A stretch of DNA of 64,000 nt from Hydractinia symbiolongicarpus (Eukaryota > Cnidaria > Hydrozoa > Anthoathecata > Hydractiniidae). The stretch covers positions 22,568,501-22,632,500 of the forward strand of contig NC_079880.1 of assembly GCF_029227915.1 (NCBI RefSeq). Reading direction: 5' to 3'. Below are positions 11,256-23,500 of the stretch, piece after piece. The position numbers and the translations under genes were made by a program. The notes under the pieces are model-generated. The model saw only the letters and a program-made list of their open reading frames with translations, was not told the DNA's origin and ran no database searches. Numbering within the stretch: the stretch's first letter is position 1; each line of letters starts with the position of its first letter.

Positions 11256-12115
11256 TTGTTTCATGCAAAAGATCTAGAGTGGATCTCAACAAAGAATTAT
11301 CCTGCTAGCAAAATGGAAAAGTTGCTCCGTGAAAAACTTGAAAATAACAACAGCAAGCGAAAAGGACAACGACACCTTATTTCATGGGCAGAAGCAATGC
11401 ATATAAGGACAAACAAGAAACAAAGAAGGCAGATAATAAAAGGAGGATTGAATTATATAGTATGTAAATCTGTGGAGACGTTGATAAAGACTTCATGAAA
11501 TGTTATAACACCATTGCGGGGACATTGGTGTTGAGGAGAAGTCTGGCGAAGACAGTGATTTTGATTTCCCATGGATGGAAAATACAGAGATTGATGGTAA
11601 GTAGAATTGTTGTTACATTTCTTGACACTTCATATATCATGATTTTACACTCATTGTGAAAACATTCGGGTTGAGGTACTGTAGGGTTTAAAAAATAGTG
11701 GCGACAACGAAAATGAGTTGTTGAAAAGATGCGAAGAAGAAGTCGGCATACTCAAAAAAGAAATGTCTAGCTACTGGCTTTTTTACAGTATAATTGGAAA
11801 ATGATATAGATGTCAATAGCTTCAACTTTTATGCGAATGAGGTATGCTGAATGCTTCTTTTGCCTAATTGTGCTAGTTTATATTTATATTTTTTTTTTTG
11901 GTTTTGTCAAATGTTCAGGATTCTTCTTTATTGTGTGCTTCTGATTGGGATATCTTAACAACAGCTCTTGCAGTTTTAAAACTTAGGATTATATATGGTT
12001 TCTCAAATGCTTTTCTATGACATTTTTTTATATTTCAGTGCTTACCAATGGCGAAAAGGTTAATCCTGAAGAGAGGCATGTTTCCCTGTCCAGCTCAGAC
12101 AGTGACCCGGAATAA
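11256..12115 (+). pseudogene. Possible eroded multi-exon gene or transposon-derived gene
   Basis: Coding-like, charged stretches follow each other on the plus strand. First comes an 80-codon frame (11256-11498) rich in Lys, Arg, Glu and Asn. Then a shifted frame with DKDFMKCYNTIAG, then another containing GEDSDFDFPWMENTEID that stops at a good donor (GATG|gtaagt, near 11596). An acceptor at 12037-12038 joins this in phase 1 to a short terminal piece ending SLSSSDSDPE and TAA (12113-12115). The first three pieces lie in three different frames without visible splice sites between them, so frameshift decay is likely. An intermediate coding-like block (about 11699-11803) ends in its own stop. No family was recognised. 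Confidence 0.35.
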
Positions 12116-12300
12116 TGTAGCTGTTATCGTCTGTATTTATTATTTGAACTACCATAGCTCTTTTCCGGGATTACATATTTTTTTAAGATTTCGTATCGTA
12201 TCCGAAATCTTGTTTAAACGGGCTTTTTCCTCCTTCGTTTTTCTTCTTATCCTTCTCACTCATTTCACACAGTATGTTCTATTGCTTGTAATCTCTTTAA

Positions 12301-12640
12301 TAATAGCCGTCGTCTGTCTGTCTGTGTGTCCGCGAAAGCCGTGTCCCGTAACGGAAACACGAATTTTTAAAATGCGCATCAATACCAAATGCGATATATT
12401 TCTGTCCACTTTGTTGCAACGGGTTAAATTGAAGGACGGACGACCCCGTGGATTTTTCCACGGGCTAACGACTAGTCTCTATAATAATAGCCGTCGTCTG
12501 TCTGTCTCTGCGCGGACCCCCCGCTGAGTTAGAAAATGATGTTGCGGAAACACGAATATCAAATGCGATATATTTTTATCCACTTTGCTGCGACAGGTAA
12601 ATATAAAGGACGGGCGACTAATCAACGACTAGTCAATTTA
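12301..12640 (+). repeat. Tandem pair of ~183-bp repeats, one carrying a 20-bp palindrome
   Basis: TAATAGCCGTCGTCTGTCTG starts both units (12301 and 12484). Both run through CGGAAACACGAAT, AAATGCGATATATTT and GGACGG/GCGAC to AACGACTAGT. Unit 1 has the palindrome CCCGTGGATTTTTCCACGGG at 12445-12464 between GGACGGACGAC and CTAACGACTAG; unit 2 lacks it. A 159-codon open frame across the first unit (12048-12527) is the passive result of the repeat and is not treated as a gene. Confidence 0.72.
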
Positions 12641-13499
12641 TATTATCAACTTGTGTCAAGTCATTAAAGTATGTTTCTGAACTATAAAGGGAATGAAATA
12701 AATTGAATTTGTTCCGAAATCTTTTAGCCTGCAAGGACTTTTCATTCTACTTTAATCAAGAAGAGAAAAACTAATAGCTCTATACTATATTTCAACTATT
12801 TGTAGAATATATGTTTTTCCCTTTTTAACAAATAGTTAATTGCTTCTTAGAATAATACAAGACGTATAATATACGTAAAACTAGCACACCTCATACGTGA
12901 CACTGTGTTATACATATTCATTTGTGGAAATAAATTGAAATCAATCACAATGGGCTATCAAACGGAAAGTGAATGTCTCAATATCATTCCCTATGTAATA
13001 TATTAAAAAGGATGACCACAAGCTTGATCATATTATTTTTGAAGTAATCATATAAAAAACTTCCTATATTAACAAAAAGCAATTCATAAAGAAGTAGCAA
13101 TCTTTTTGTGAAACATTCTGTGATGCCACGGATGCTAATTGTTTTGACTTTCGTAGTGCATGAGCATATTTTTAGAAAGTAGCTTTTAGTCTGTGAAATA
13201 CACAAACACCACTAGATTTCATCAAGACTCTACAACTATAAACTACAATCGTTCAATATATATTAACAATTGTTTCACAAAAAACGGATTCTTCTATATT
13301 CGAAAGCATAACAGATTAATCCTTAGCGAAGACGGCGTGATACATATTTGCCGAAAACTTTGTTCCGGTATACGTTAACAAGTTTTAATGTTGTGAAACA
13401 AAAAAAGTTTTCTTTCAACCAAGAGATAATCGGCATATACAAAAGTATTCAGGTCTTAATTCATCGAAACAAGACAAGTAGAGTTCGTATATGTGACAA
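12641..13499. other. Non-coding stretch
   Basis: AT-rich; a few 60-80-codon open frames on both strands have no recognisable content. The last part leads into the ~102-bp repeat array. Confidence 0.45.
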
Positions 13500-13745
13500 T
13501 ACCTTAGACACATTTCATTTTCCGGCCAAAATTAAGCAAAACGAGAGAAACATGGTGCGCTTAATTGATAATGGCATAGACAAGTGCCGACTTCGGTGAT
13601 TTTTGGTCTAAAATTTCGTTTTATATTGTCAAAATTGAACGAAACAAGAGAAACATGGAGCGTTTAACTGATATTATCATAGACAAGCGCCAAATTCGGT
13701 AACTTTTGTTCTGAAATTTTATATTCCGGCCAAAATTGAATGTCA
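13500..13745 (+). repeat. Tandem repeat, period about 102 bp, 2-3 units
   Basis: The block CAAAATTGAACGAAACAAGA and its variants recur at about 13526, 13629 and 13730 and are followed by AGAAACATGGNGCG, ACTGATAATNNCATAGACAAG and TTCGGT. Units are diverged. It lies directly upstream of the 82-bp array and may share an origin with it. Confidence 0.65.
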
Positions 13746-13764
13746 AAAAGTATTATCTAAAAGG

Positions 13765-14135
13765 TTATGAAAGGCCCAATTCACCAAAACAACTGAACCT
13801 GTTATGTATAGATTGCTTCTAGAAACATGACCATTTTCCTGAATTTTTATCAATGGCCTACCTCACCAAAACAAGTAATTCTATTATGTACGGATTGCTT
13901 CTAGAAACAGGATCTTTTTCCTGAATGTTTATCAATGGCTCAATTTACCGAAATAACCGCATCTGTGATATATGGATTGCTTCTAGAAATAGGAGCTTTT
14001 TCCTGAATGCTTAACAATGGCCCAATCCACCGAAACAACTGAATCTGAGATGTATGGATTGCTTCTAAAACAGGAGCTTTTTTCTAAATTTTTATCAAGG
14101 GTCTAATTTACGGAAACAACCGTATCTCTTACGTA
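13765..14135 (+). repeat. 82-bp tandem repeat, four clear units
   Basis: GATTGCTTCTAGAAAC-type blocks start at 13811, 13893, 13975 and 14057, exactly 82 bp apart each time. Each unit also contains ACCGAAACAACTGAATCTG-like and GGAGCTTTTTCCTGAAT-like segments. A partial fifth unit trails off near 14135. No open frame spans the array. Confidence 0.8.
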
Positions 14136-14560
14136 ATACTGATCACTCGCCTTCACTAATGGTATTTGGAACATACATTGCTTGTGATGTATTCTGTTAG
14201 ACTCAAACAAACTGATCATGTCTCGTTAGGTAAGCGCAGTAAAACACAAGATGTGAAATTGAAAATGAATATTTAGGCGTGTCTGCTAAATTTGTTTCTT
14301 TGTCTCTGATATTATGATGACCACTGGCGAATCGGCCATCATGGCTTGTTTATCTACCAACTACAATTGATGTACTGATAAGAATCTTTTGTGGGAAGAT
14401 GTCCGGATAATTTTTCGTTTGTATATAGTGCGAGACCATCATGGCGATGGTAGTCTCTTGAACGCCGTTTTCCCCAGTTCAATTTAACTGAAAAGTTAGA
14501 ATATTTTTTACAACTATTTGTATGAAGCTTAACTGCTGTAAACCCTTGCGCTTCTTAACA
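14136..14560. other. Non-coding stretch between two arrays
   Basis: No gene or repeat recognised in these 425 bp. Confidence 0.5.
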
Positions 14561-16550
14561 GGCTACTACACTCTACTACAAGCTACTACAGGCTACTACA
14601 CTCTGCTACAGAGAAATACGCTCTACTACGCTCTACTACAGGCTACTACACTCTACTACAGAGAAGTACGCTTTACTACAGAGAAATACATTCTACTACG
14701 CTCCACTACAGGCTACTACACTCTACTACAAACTACTACAGGCTACTACACTCTGCTACAGAGAAATACGCTCTACTACGCTTTACTACACGCTACTACA
14801 CTCTACTACAGAGAAATTCGCTTTACTACAGAGAAATACGCTCTACTACAGAGAAATACGCTCTACTACACTCTACTACAAGCTACTACACTCTACTACA
14901 AGCTACTACACTTTACTACAAGCTACTACGCTCTACTACAGAGAAATACGCTTTACTACAGAGAAATACATTCTACTACGCTCTACTACACGCTACTACG
15001 CTCTACTACACGCTACTACACTCTACTACAGAGAAATACGCTTTACTACAGAGAAATACATTCTACTACGCTCTACTACACGCTACTACACTCTACTACA
15101 GAGAAATACGCTTTACTACAGAGAAATACATTCTACTACGCTCTACTACACGCTACTACACTCTACTACAAGCTACTACAGGCTACTACACTCTACTACA
15201 GAGAAATACGCTTTACTACAGAAAAATACATTCTACTACGCTCTACTACACGCTACTACGCTCTACTACACTCTACTACAGAGAAATACGCTTTACTACA
15301 CTCTACTACAAGCTACTACACGCTACTACACTCTACTACAGAGAAATACGCTTTGCTACAGAGAAATACATTCTACTACGCTCTACTACACGCTACTACA
15401 CTCTACTACAAGCTACTACATGCTACTACACTCTACTACAGAGAAATACGCTTTACTACAGAGAAATACATTCTACTACGCTCTACTACACGCTACTACA
15501 CTCTACTACAAGCTACTACAGGCTACTACACTCTACTACAGAGAAATACGCTTTACTACAGAGAAATACATTCTGCTACGCTCTACTACACGCTACTACA
15601 CTCTACTACAGGCTACTACAGGCTACTACACTCCACTACAGAGAAATACGCTTTACTACAGAGAAATACATTCTACTACGCTCTACTACACGCTACTACA
15701 CTCTACTACAAGCTACTACAGGCTACTACACTCTACTACAGAGAAATACGCTTTACTACAGAGAAATACATTCTACTACGCTCTACTACACGCTACTACA
15801 CTCTACTACAAGCTACTACATGCTACTACACTCTACTACAGAGAAATACGCTTTACTACAGAGAAATACATTCTACTACGCTCTACTACACGCTACTACA
15901 CTCTACTACAAGCTACTACAGGCTACTACACTCTACTACAGAGAAATACGCTTTACTACAGAGAAATACATTCTACTACGCTCTACTACACGCTACTACA
16001 CTCTACTACAAGCTACTACACTCTACTACAAGCTACTACAGGCTACTACACTCTACTACAGAAAAATACGCTTTACTACAGAGAAATACATTCTACTACG
16101 CTCTACTACACGCTACTACGCTCTACTACACGCTACTACACTCTACTACAGAGAAATACGCTTTACTACAGAGAAATACGCTTTACTACAGAGAAATACA
16201 TTCTACTACGCTCTACTACGCGCTACTACACTCTACTACAGGCTACTACAGGCTACTACACTCTACTACACGCTACTACACTCTACTACAAGCTACTACA
16301 GGCTACTACACTCTACTACAGAGAAATACGCTTTACTACGCTCTACTACACGCTACTACACTCTACTACAGAGAAATTCGCTTTACTACAGAGAAATACG
16401 CTCTACTACAGAGAAATACGCTCTACTACACTCTACTACAAGCTACTACACTCTACTACAAGCTACTACAGGCTACTACACTCTGCTACAGAGAAATACG
16501 CTTTACTACAAAGAAATACATTCTACTACGCTCTACTACAGGCTACTACA
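14561..16550 (+). repeat. Decamer minisatellite, 199 units without an indel, with 100-bp higher-order repeat
   Basis: The entire 1,990 bp parses into 10-bp units, mainly CTCTACTACA, AGCTACTACA, GGCTACTACA, CGCTACTACA, CTTTACTACA, GAGAAATACG, GAGAAATACA and TTCTACTACG. Variation is by substitution only; the register never slips. Between 15361 and about 16060 the pair GAGAAATACA-TTCTACTACG returns exactly every 100 bp (15361, 15461, 15561, 15661, 15761, 15861, 15961), showing a ten-unit higher-order repeat. All three plus-strand frames stay open because no unit or junction creates a stop, giving apparent proteins of 695, 383 and 278 residues. The minus strand carries TAG in most units. The open frames are read here as a composition effect, not as a gene. 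Confidence 0.93.
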
Positions 16551-17503
16551 CTTGTGCTTTATGGAGAATAGCACATCATTATCTCCACAAGGCTTGGGAA
16601 CGTACATAAGTCTAACACATGTTGAATACTATATCTCCTTTATATTCAGGAAGTAATACGTGGACGACTTACCAAGAATTCCTGCCGACAATCATACTTA
16701 AAATAGTTTCGCAATAACACAAAAGCAGCCATATTGATTATAGTCGAATTTTTGGATAAACAAGACAAAGTGCGGTATGAATAAATTATATTATGAGACC
16801 AAAACATCGCGCATATATTATTATATTACTGATGTACAAAAGAAAAAACAGCAACAAAAAATATCAAAACTTTACATACAGAAGTTAAATACAGTATCTA
16901 CACTAAGCCTTCTGAATAGATTATAAGTTACGCAACGAAGGGTTAACAATAATTTATTAGAAACGTTTAAATTGTCAAAACTTGTCAACGTGTCAGACAA
17001 CTAGGTCACGTTGTAATGACGTGGAAATTATTTAGATTAACGGATTAAAGTTTTGCTTCTTGAAACTTGTTGTATACAAATGTCTGGTTTCTATCTTGCG
17101 TGTACAAGAATTAAAAAAATAAATTAAAAAAAACGAAAAAAAAACGAAAAAAAAACGACAGAACAGGGAGGGGTACAACATGTGTGTGAAAAAAAGATGT
17201 TGTCAATTTAAAAAAATTACGTTTCCTTCAATTAAAAATTATAAAATTTGTAGCAAAAACTTTTTCTAATGTTATGGCCAATATAGTTGGCGACGCGTTG
17301 GCTTGTACCAGCAAAAAAAAAACGCGACGTGATTTGTTTATTTACAAATGCGATCTATTCTCGACTGACGTCTTTTTTGGAACGACTCGTCTGTCCTGAT
17401 GTACGTCAAGATTTAAGGTGGATTCGTAACAGATTTCGTATTATGGCGGCTTCACTGCCGGGGGGTGAGGTATTAAAAGGCGTTAAAACTTTACCGCTCT
17501 ATC
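16551..17503. other. Non-coding stretch with likely 3' UTR of the RhoGAP gene at its right end
   Basis: No open frame of substance. A short (CGAAAAAAAAA)n run lies at about 17133-17157. The right end should hold the 3' UTR of the minus-strand RhoGAP gene. A minus-strand AATAAA at 17337-17342 is a possible polyadenylation signal about 165 bp after the stop. Confidence 0.5.
17337..17342 (-). terminator. Possible polyadenylation signal of the RhoGAP gene
   Basis: AATAAA on the minus strand, about 165 bp downstream of the RhoGAP stop codon. Such hexamers are frequent in AT-rich DNA, so position alone supports it. Confidence 0.3.
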
Positions 17504-20500
17504 TCACCTTTTCACACGGCCTTTTAACACCCATTCAGCGTTGGGGTTTTCTTTCAAAATAGCCGACAAATTTGCATCAGGGTCTAAGCGTCTTTCACCT
17601 AAAGAGAACAAGATATGCTTTATGCGCAAGAAAACATGAACCGCAGATTTATTAACGCCCTAATAACGTCCTCCTTCCTTAATAACCACCCTCCTCTTAA
17701 ATGAAATTCTCCTCCGTACGGTGCTTAAACAGAGAACATACAACTTACCAATATTTCCACCAACTTCACATAGATACAATTCTAAATTCGAATCTTTCTT
17801 TTTACTACTTCGATTGATACTCAGTCTACTGTGATCTATCTCATCCTTTTCTTTTTGACTATTCTGCCGTCGCCATTGAAATTTCGCAATGACGTCTGCT
17901 GCTGTCGTCACTTCTGATAACTGAATAGCCATACTTTGTTTGTTTAAACTAGGCGCTAAACAAACCAAAAAAAATGGAATCGTAATTGGTATGACGTAAG
18001 AAGGAAGGAAAAATTAATGTTCACGACATGAAATTTGCCATTACTTATTTTCACAGCCATAATTTTTTCCGCGCAATTGTTTTCACATTCGCTATAACAT
18101 ATTTTCGCCCTTGTTTTAATACAAAGCTTAATCGCGTAACATAAAAGAATATGGCAATTAAAGATTTTTATAATTAAAATATCAACAATTTTCATACAAA
18201 TAAAATGGTAAGATCCAGATCAAAATCTATAATGCTTGTAGTAAGTATTTCAAAATACCGTTGCATCCAGGGCGGTTAAAGTTTTTACGTGTGTTTGACC
18301 AAATCCGGGAAATCCGCGAAAATTAACACCCGCGAAAATTATCTCTCACAAGACTAATCAATATAATGAAACTTTGAAAAGTCTCACCTTTCACTCGTAC
18401 GATGTAACTTTCTTCATCCAACTCTTCTCCACTACTTCCTGACGACTTGCCTCGAGGAGTCGTCGTCCCTTCGTTTCGTAAACGCTTTGCAATTATCCTA
18501 CGTACCTTAAAAATTAAATACAGGAGGGTTACGTTACACTTGACGGTTTCCGTATTTAAAAATAAATTTTTGTAGTAAAAAAAATTGTTCGCGTCGGCAA
18601 AATTTTCCCAATGTGGTATGTTACTTGCCTACGTGTTTTGTTAACACCTCGACAATTGGCGAGTGTTGAGGTGAATTAGAAAGGCTGCGGTGACAGATAA
18701 TTCTTTCACTTAGATTTACACTGCCAAAAACTGAGGATTCAGCAATTTTATCTGACTGAAAAAAGTTAGAACATAAAAGACAAGTTAAAAAAAATCTATT
18801 CTAATAATATACAACTCATTTTTTCGTCGAAAAGCAGTTTATCGAGACGATTGTGTGACGACGGATGTACAAAATGACGTCAAACATATCTGACGTGAAA
18901 ACTGCAGATTAAACTTACGTCTAAGCTTAGAGGAAGAAATACAGAAGGAGAAACAACTCTCTTGATTCTATTGAAACATTGCGCGAGAAAGAATCCATAA
19001 TAGAAAATTCAATACATTCAAAGCACACAGAAACGAAGTTGTTTCTCCTTCCCTATTCTTTCCTCCAAGGTCTAAGAAAACAACATTATATGTTAAAAGT
19101 AGAAACCAAAGATTTTACGTACAGCCTTTGGATCCTTTGTCTTGGCTCCTGCTTCGTATAAATAACGTATTTGACCAACCATAAATGCAGGAATCTAAAA
19201 ATAACAACAGAGAAGTCAGAGCTATAAAAACATAATTATGCAAGTGCTGTGACGGATAATCAGTTAATAGTGCAACAAGAGTTAATTAGGCAGTCAATTA
19301 TGCAGCGTATTTCCATAGCTACAGAGAAAAAAGTTCGGATTTAAATACTTACAGTCCATAATATTTCTTGGTATTTTATAAGCATGCGCAGTACGTCTGT
19401 CATGCCAGCAGCTTTTTGCGCTTCGTCGATGTTGATTTTGGCGTTGTTTTGAAAGAACAGGTTAGGAGCCATAATCATCGCGACATTACTTAAACCCATT
19501 TTGTTTTTCACTTCGTTGTGTGTGATTTTTTGAAGAAATATAAGAAGTAACTGAAAAATAAAATTGACAGACATATTTAAAAGACTGTGAAGGGAGGAAG
19601 TTTCCTTTTTAAAGAAACAGGTAATGGAAACGACCTGTTCCAAAAAAAATTAAAATGTATAAAAAAGTGGGGAAACGAAAGAGAAGGCGTACCCCCCTCT
19701 TTCATTGCTGCCCATGCTCTGTAATTTATAAGCGAGTCAACAATAAACAAGGAAGAAAATAACATAAGGAACATAACGCAAGGAAGAAAATAACCGCGTT
19801 AAAACACAAAAACAGAAATCATATTTTACACAACATAAACAATATGAGTAGAAAATGTAGTGTGAGAGTCTACTTACTTTAAGAGTTTCTTGATGCACCG
19901 GGTGTAACAATAATACCAAAAGATTTAAAGCTTGTAACTGAACTTTTCGATTCGGTAAATCTACAAACATTGGCATATTACAATTAAAATGTCTATTTTT
20001 AAGTAAGCTGAAATTTGGGGTAAGTTCTCTGAGAAAATATGCATTTCCGGGTATATTCTGTATTATGATTTTTCATCCTGTACAGTTTCTCTTGTCACTC
20101 CCTATTCGTGCTATAAAAAGCCAGACAAGCAGAGCAGCCATCTCAATCATATTCACATATTCATATGCTAAAAAAGGCAACATTCAAAATAAGTAAGGAA
20201 AGGACTGAGCACTAAGTTGCACTTACTTGCTACAGATGTAAAAGTGTTCTGATACTCATGACTCAAGAGAGGTATGGGTAGGTCTCTAAATAAAAAAATT
20301 TGAGATCATGAATAAATTTTATAAAACTTTCTGCAGATTACATCTTTATAAGTATAACGCTTATAAACATAGTCAGGCTCAGATAGAAGGCTTTTTTTAA
20401 GCAATACTAATTAAATTCCTCAGCCTTGGTGAATCCTGCTAATGCGTGTTATTTTAATTCGACAGCATTTTAAGGCTTAATTATTAGCCTTGTGTAATTA

Positions 20501-23500
20501 CGCCTTTTCATTGTGGATGTTTTAAATAGAACCATTTTATCTGATCTTTTAAGTTTTTAATTTATTTCTGCAAAAAGCATAGCGTAAACATACTCTTACC
20601 CTGTTAGAGTTTTTCGCATAAGTATATCCCAGCCTAATTTTAAATTTTCACTTGCTTACAAAAAAAATGTAAACTGCACCCTTAAACTGCACCCTTAAAC
20701 TGCACCCTTTATTCCAGTCTTCCAACTCAACTGTCACAAAGAGAGGACTATAGGTAAGATCATTAAGTTCAAAATTCTTCCCTAAATAGCCCTTGGCATT
20801 ACACTCTCTCTCCTAATTCTACAGCGTGTTACTTTGTAGTGTAGTGATTTATATGTTATGTGGTCAGCCTCGCTAATTAAAAGGGATATACCTTGTCAAC
20901 TGTCTCCAGACTACAAAGACACTTTCAGAGTGTTTAAAGCTCCCATTTAAGCTACAAAAATCTCTGAAAACTCTGCACAACAAGACAACGTTCTTATGGG
21001 GATCGAACCAACGACCATTTGGACATGAGTCGACTGAACAACCCACCTACTTATTTATGACAGAAATGAAATTCTAATTCACACTAGACAATTACCTACC
21101 TCAGAAACTGCTTTAAACACGTCGATATATCGCTCACTTTCTTCCCTTCCCAGTTCAGCCCATCCCAATTATTTTTGTCGCATTCTTCGCGAAAAGACTA
21201 CAAAAAAGAAAAATGGCTGAAAATTCTTAAGAGAAGCACATTGTATAACTTATTCCGCGAAATTGTTGAGGCACAAAATATGAATTTTTAAAATTCGCGG
21301 TAATTAAATGCCCATATCAAAGTGTACTGTAAATATTAAGGACGTTTAAAAAGATAAATTAAAAAAATGCAAATTGCAATACAAAGCTTACTTCGTTCTT
21401 CCTCTTTCTCCCTTACAGACACGCATGCTTCGTTCTCCCTTTGTTTGAGTGCACGCAAAAAAATGTTATATATTATTCTGCCTAATGTGTTTTCAGGCAA
21501 GCTGCAGGGCAGCTAATATTAAAGAATACAAGAAAAACTGGCTATCAATGAACTCTATTCTCAAAATAAAGATAAACTCAAATTTCCTGATTCGATTCGT
21601 AAGTCAATTCAGTTCAATCGTGTTAATTAAATTCTTTTTTATAAGTTGTTCATAGGCATTCTGTTAATTACCCTTGCGTTAATTTCGTGATCGTTAATTT
21701 TGTGCCTCCTAAATTTCCTGGAATAAGGTATATCACGTGACATTCAGAGTAAACTGCACGCATAACGTAGAAAAATATACAGATTCTGAAAGCAAAGAAG
21801 CTGATCTATGTTTACCTTTACACGAGGAGTGGATCCTGGTATTCTTAAAATCCCTTCTTCTTTCAAACCATACTTTTCAAGATAAGCTAGCATCTAAAAA
21901 AGTACAAAAAGACATAACAGTTCAGTTTAAAGGAATCTTACGGTATAGTTTACAGAACGAATGATAGGCGAATGAATAATTGACAGAGTCAATTACCTCT
22001 CGAAATATCCGTGGAGCTTTTACATCAGGGTCTTTCTTACTTTCTTCCCGTTGGCTTAAAACAGCGAGGGGAACTCCAAACATTCCTTGATCTAAAAAAC
22101 GAACGAATGGATGAATGAATAAATAAAATATTCAATGAATGAATGAATAAAGATAGGAATCGGTCGAATTTATGCTGCAAAAATTTTGTTGATACAGATT
22201 GCAACGTCAAAAAAAAAAAAAAAAAGAGTAAATCGATTTTCTAATTCCCAAATCCTAGTTAAACCACAGATCAAAATGGCTATTGTACCTTTGTATTTTT
22301 GCTTTGTTGGACATTTTCTTCTGTTCATTGGAATAGCGTATGCATCAAACAAAGCTGTCAGCTCAAGTAAAGCTAACGATCGCACTTTCACCATGTCTTC
22401 ATCAGCTAAATCACCAATGTGTGTTTTACCCAGTTCTTCACGTGTTAAAGTAAAATTCTAAAATAAATAAATAAACCACCAACGTTGCTCTGATTTTGAA
22501 TTTCACCAACATTTTTTCAACTCGTCTAAATTCTCTGAAGTTTTTCTTGATTTTTCAAGGAAATTTACTGAAATATCAAGACTTTTTTAGTTTAGTTGCC
22601 AACTGACACACTTAGAATGAAAAATATAAATAAAACTAAAATAACGAATAAGAGATGACTAAACAGAGTGGAACTAGCTTGGAATACAATGTCATGTTTT
22701 TGGAATCGAAAAACCATAAGGATGCTTAGTTACTTTTAAGAAAAAGATTAAAATCAAAAATGATTCTTCAAAATATTTCCCCAATTTTTAAAAGAACAGA
22801 AGACAATGGCTTACAGGTAAGGGAGGAAAATTTGGTCCTGGTACTGCTTCCATGGCACTGGGTAAATCTTGAGGTGAACCAAGTGATCCATCAACATTCT
22901 GAAACGAGAATACACGTCGTATAAACAAATATCTGTGACGAAATGTTTGCATTAATTGAAGTGTTTAAAAATTTCTTATAAGTTTCTTACACAGCAGAAT
23001 TACGGACTAAGTCTCAAAACGTAGCTGCATGTAAATATTCGAGTTATTGAAAATAAACATATAGTATAGTTAATTTATTATTGAAAGCTTAATTCCAAAA
23101 ATCATCCCCACGAGCATACGTTTTCACTCTTCTTATATTGGGCCTACACACTTTGAACTTATCAAAGTTTGCTTGTCACTAGTCACAAACACCTAAGTAG
23201 GGCATTCAAGGCCTTTTGACTGCACTTGTCAGGAGATGCTGTTTTGACATTCTAAGAAATGGCAAAAGAATTATGAACAGGTTCGTAGTGTCATCCATTG
23301 AACGCAGAATCAATTTGAAAGCAAGTTGTACTTAATCCTAATCAAGGTTACTATCAAGTTTGAAGCCAAAGGGTAATACCACCTAATTGTATACAAAGCT
23401 GCAAAATTAAATTATTACCAATTTTGCATCCCCATCCAGTCCTGCACCAGGTGACTCATTACGAGGAGCTTCAGTTTCAGCATGACTCCCATTTGTTGTA

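Noticed and set aside
12048-12527. 159-codon open frame with hydrophobic stretches, membrane-protein-like
   Set aside because: Its C-terminal half is the translation of the 183-bp tandem repeat (GTCTGTCTGTCTG and the palindrome), and its start is out of frame with the exon read there (TAA at 12113).
17287-17562. 91-codon plus-strand open frame
   Set aside because: It overlaps the last RhoGAP coding exon on the minus strand, which has homology; the plus frame is its shadow.
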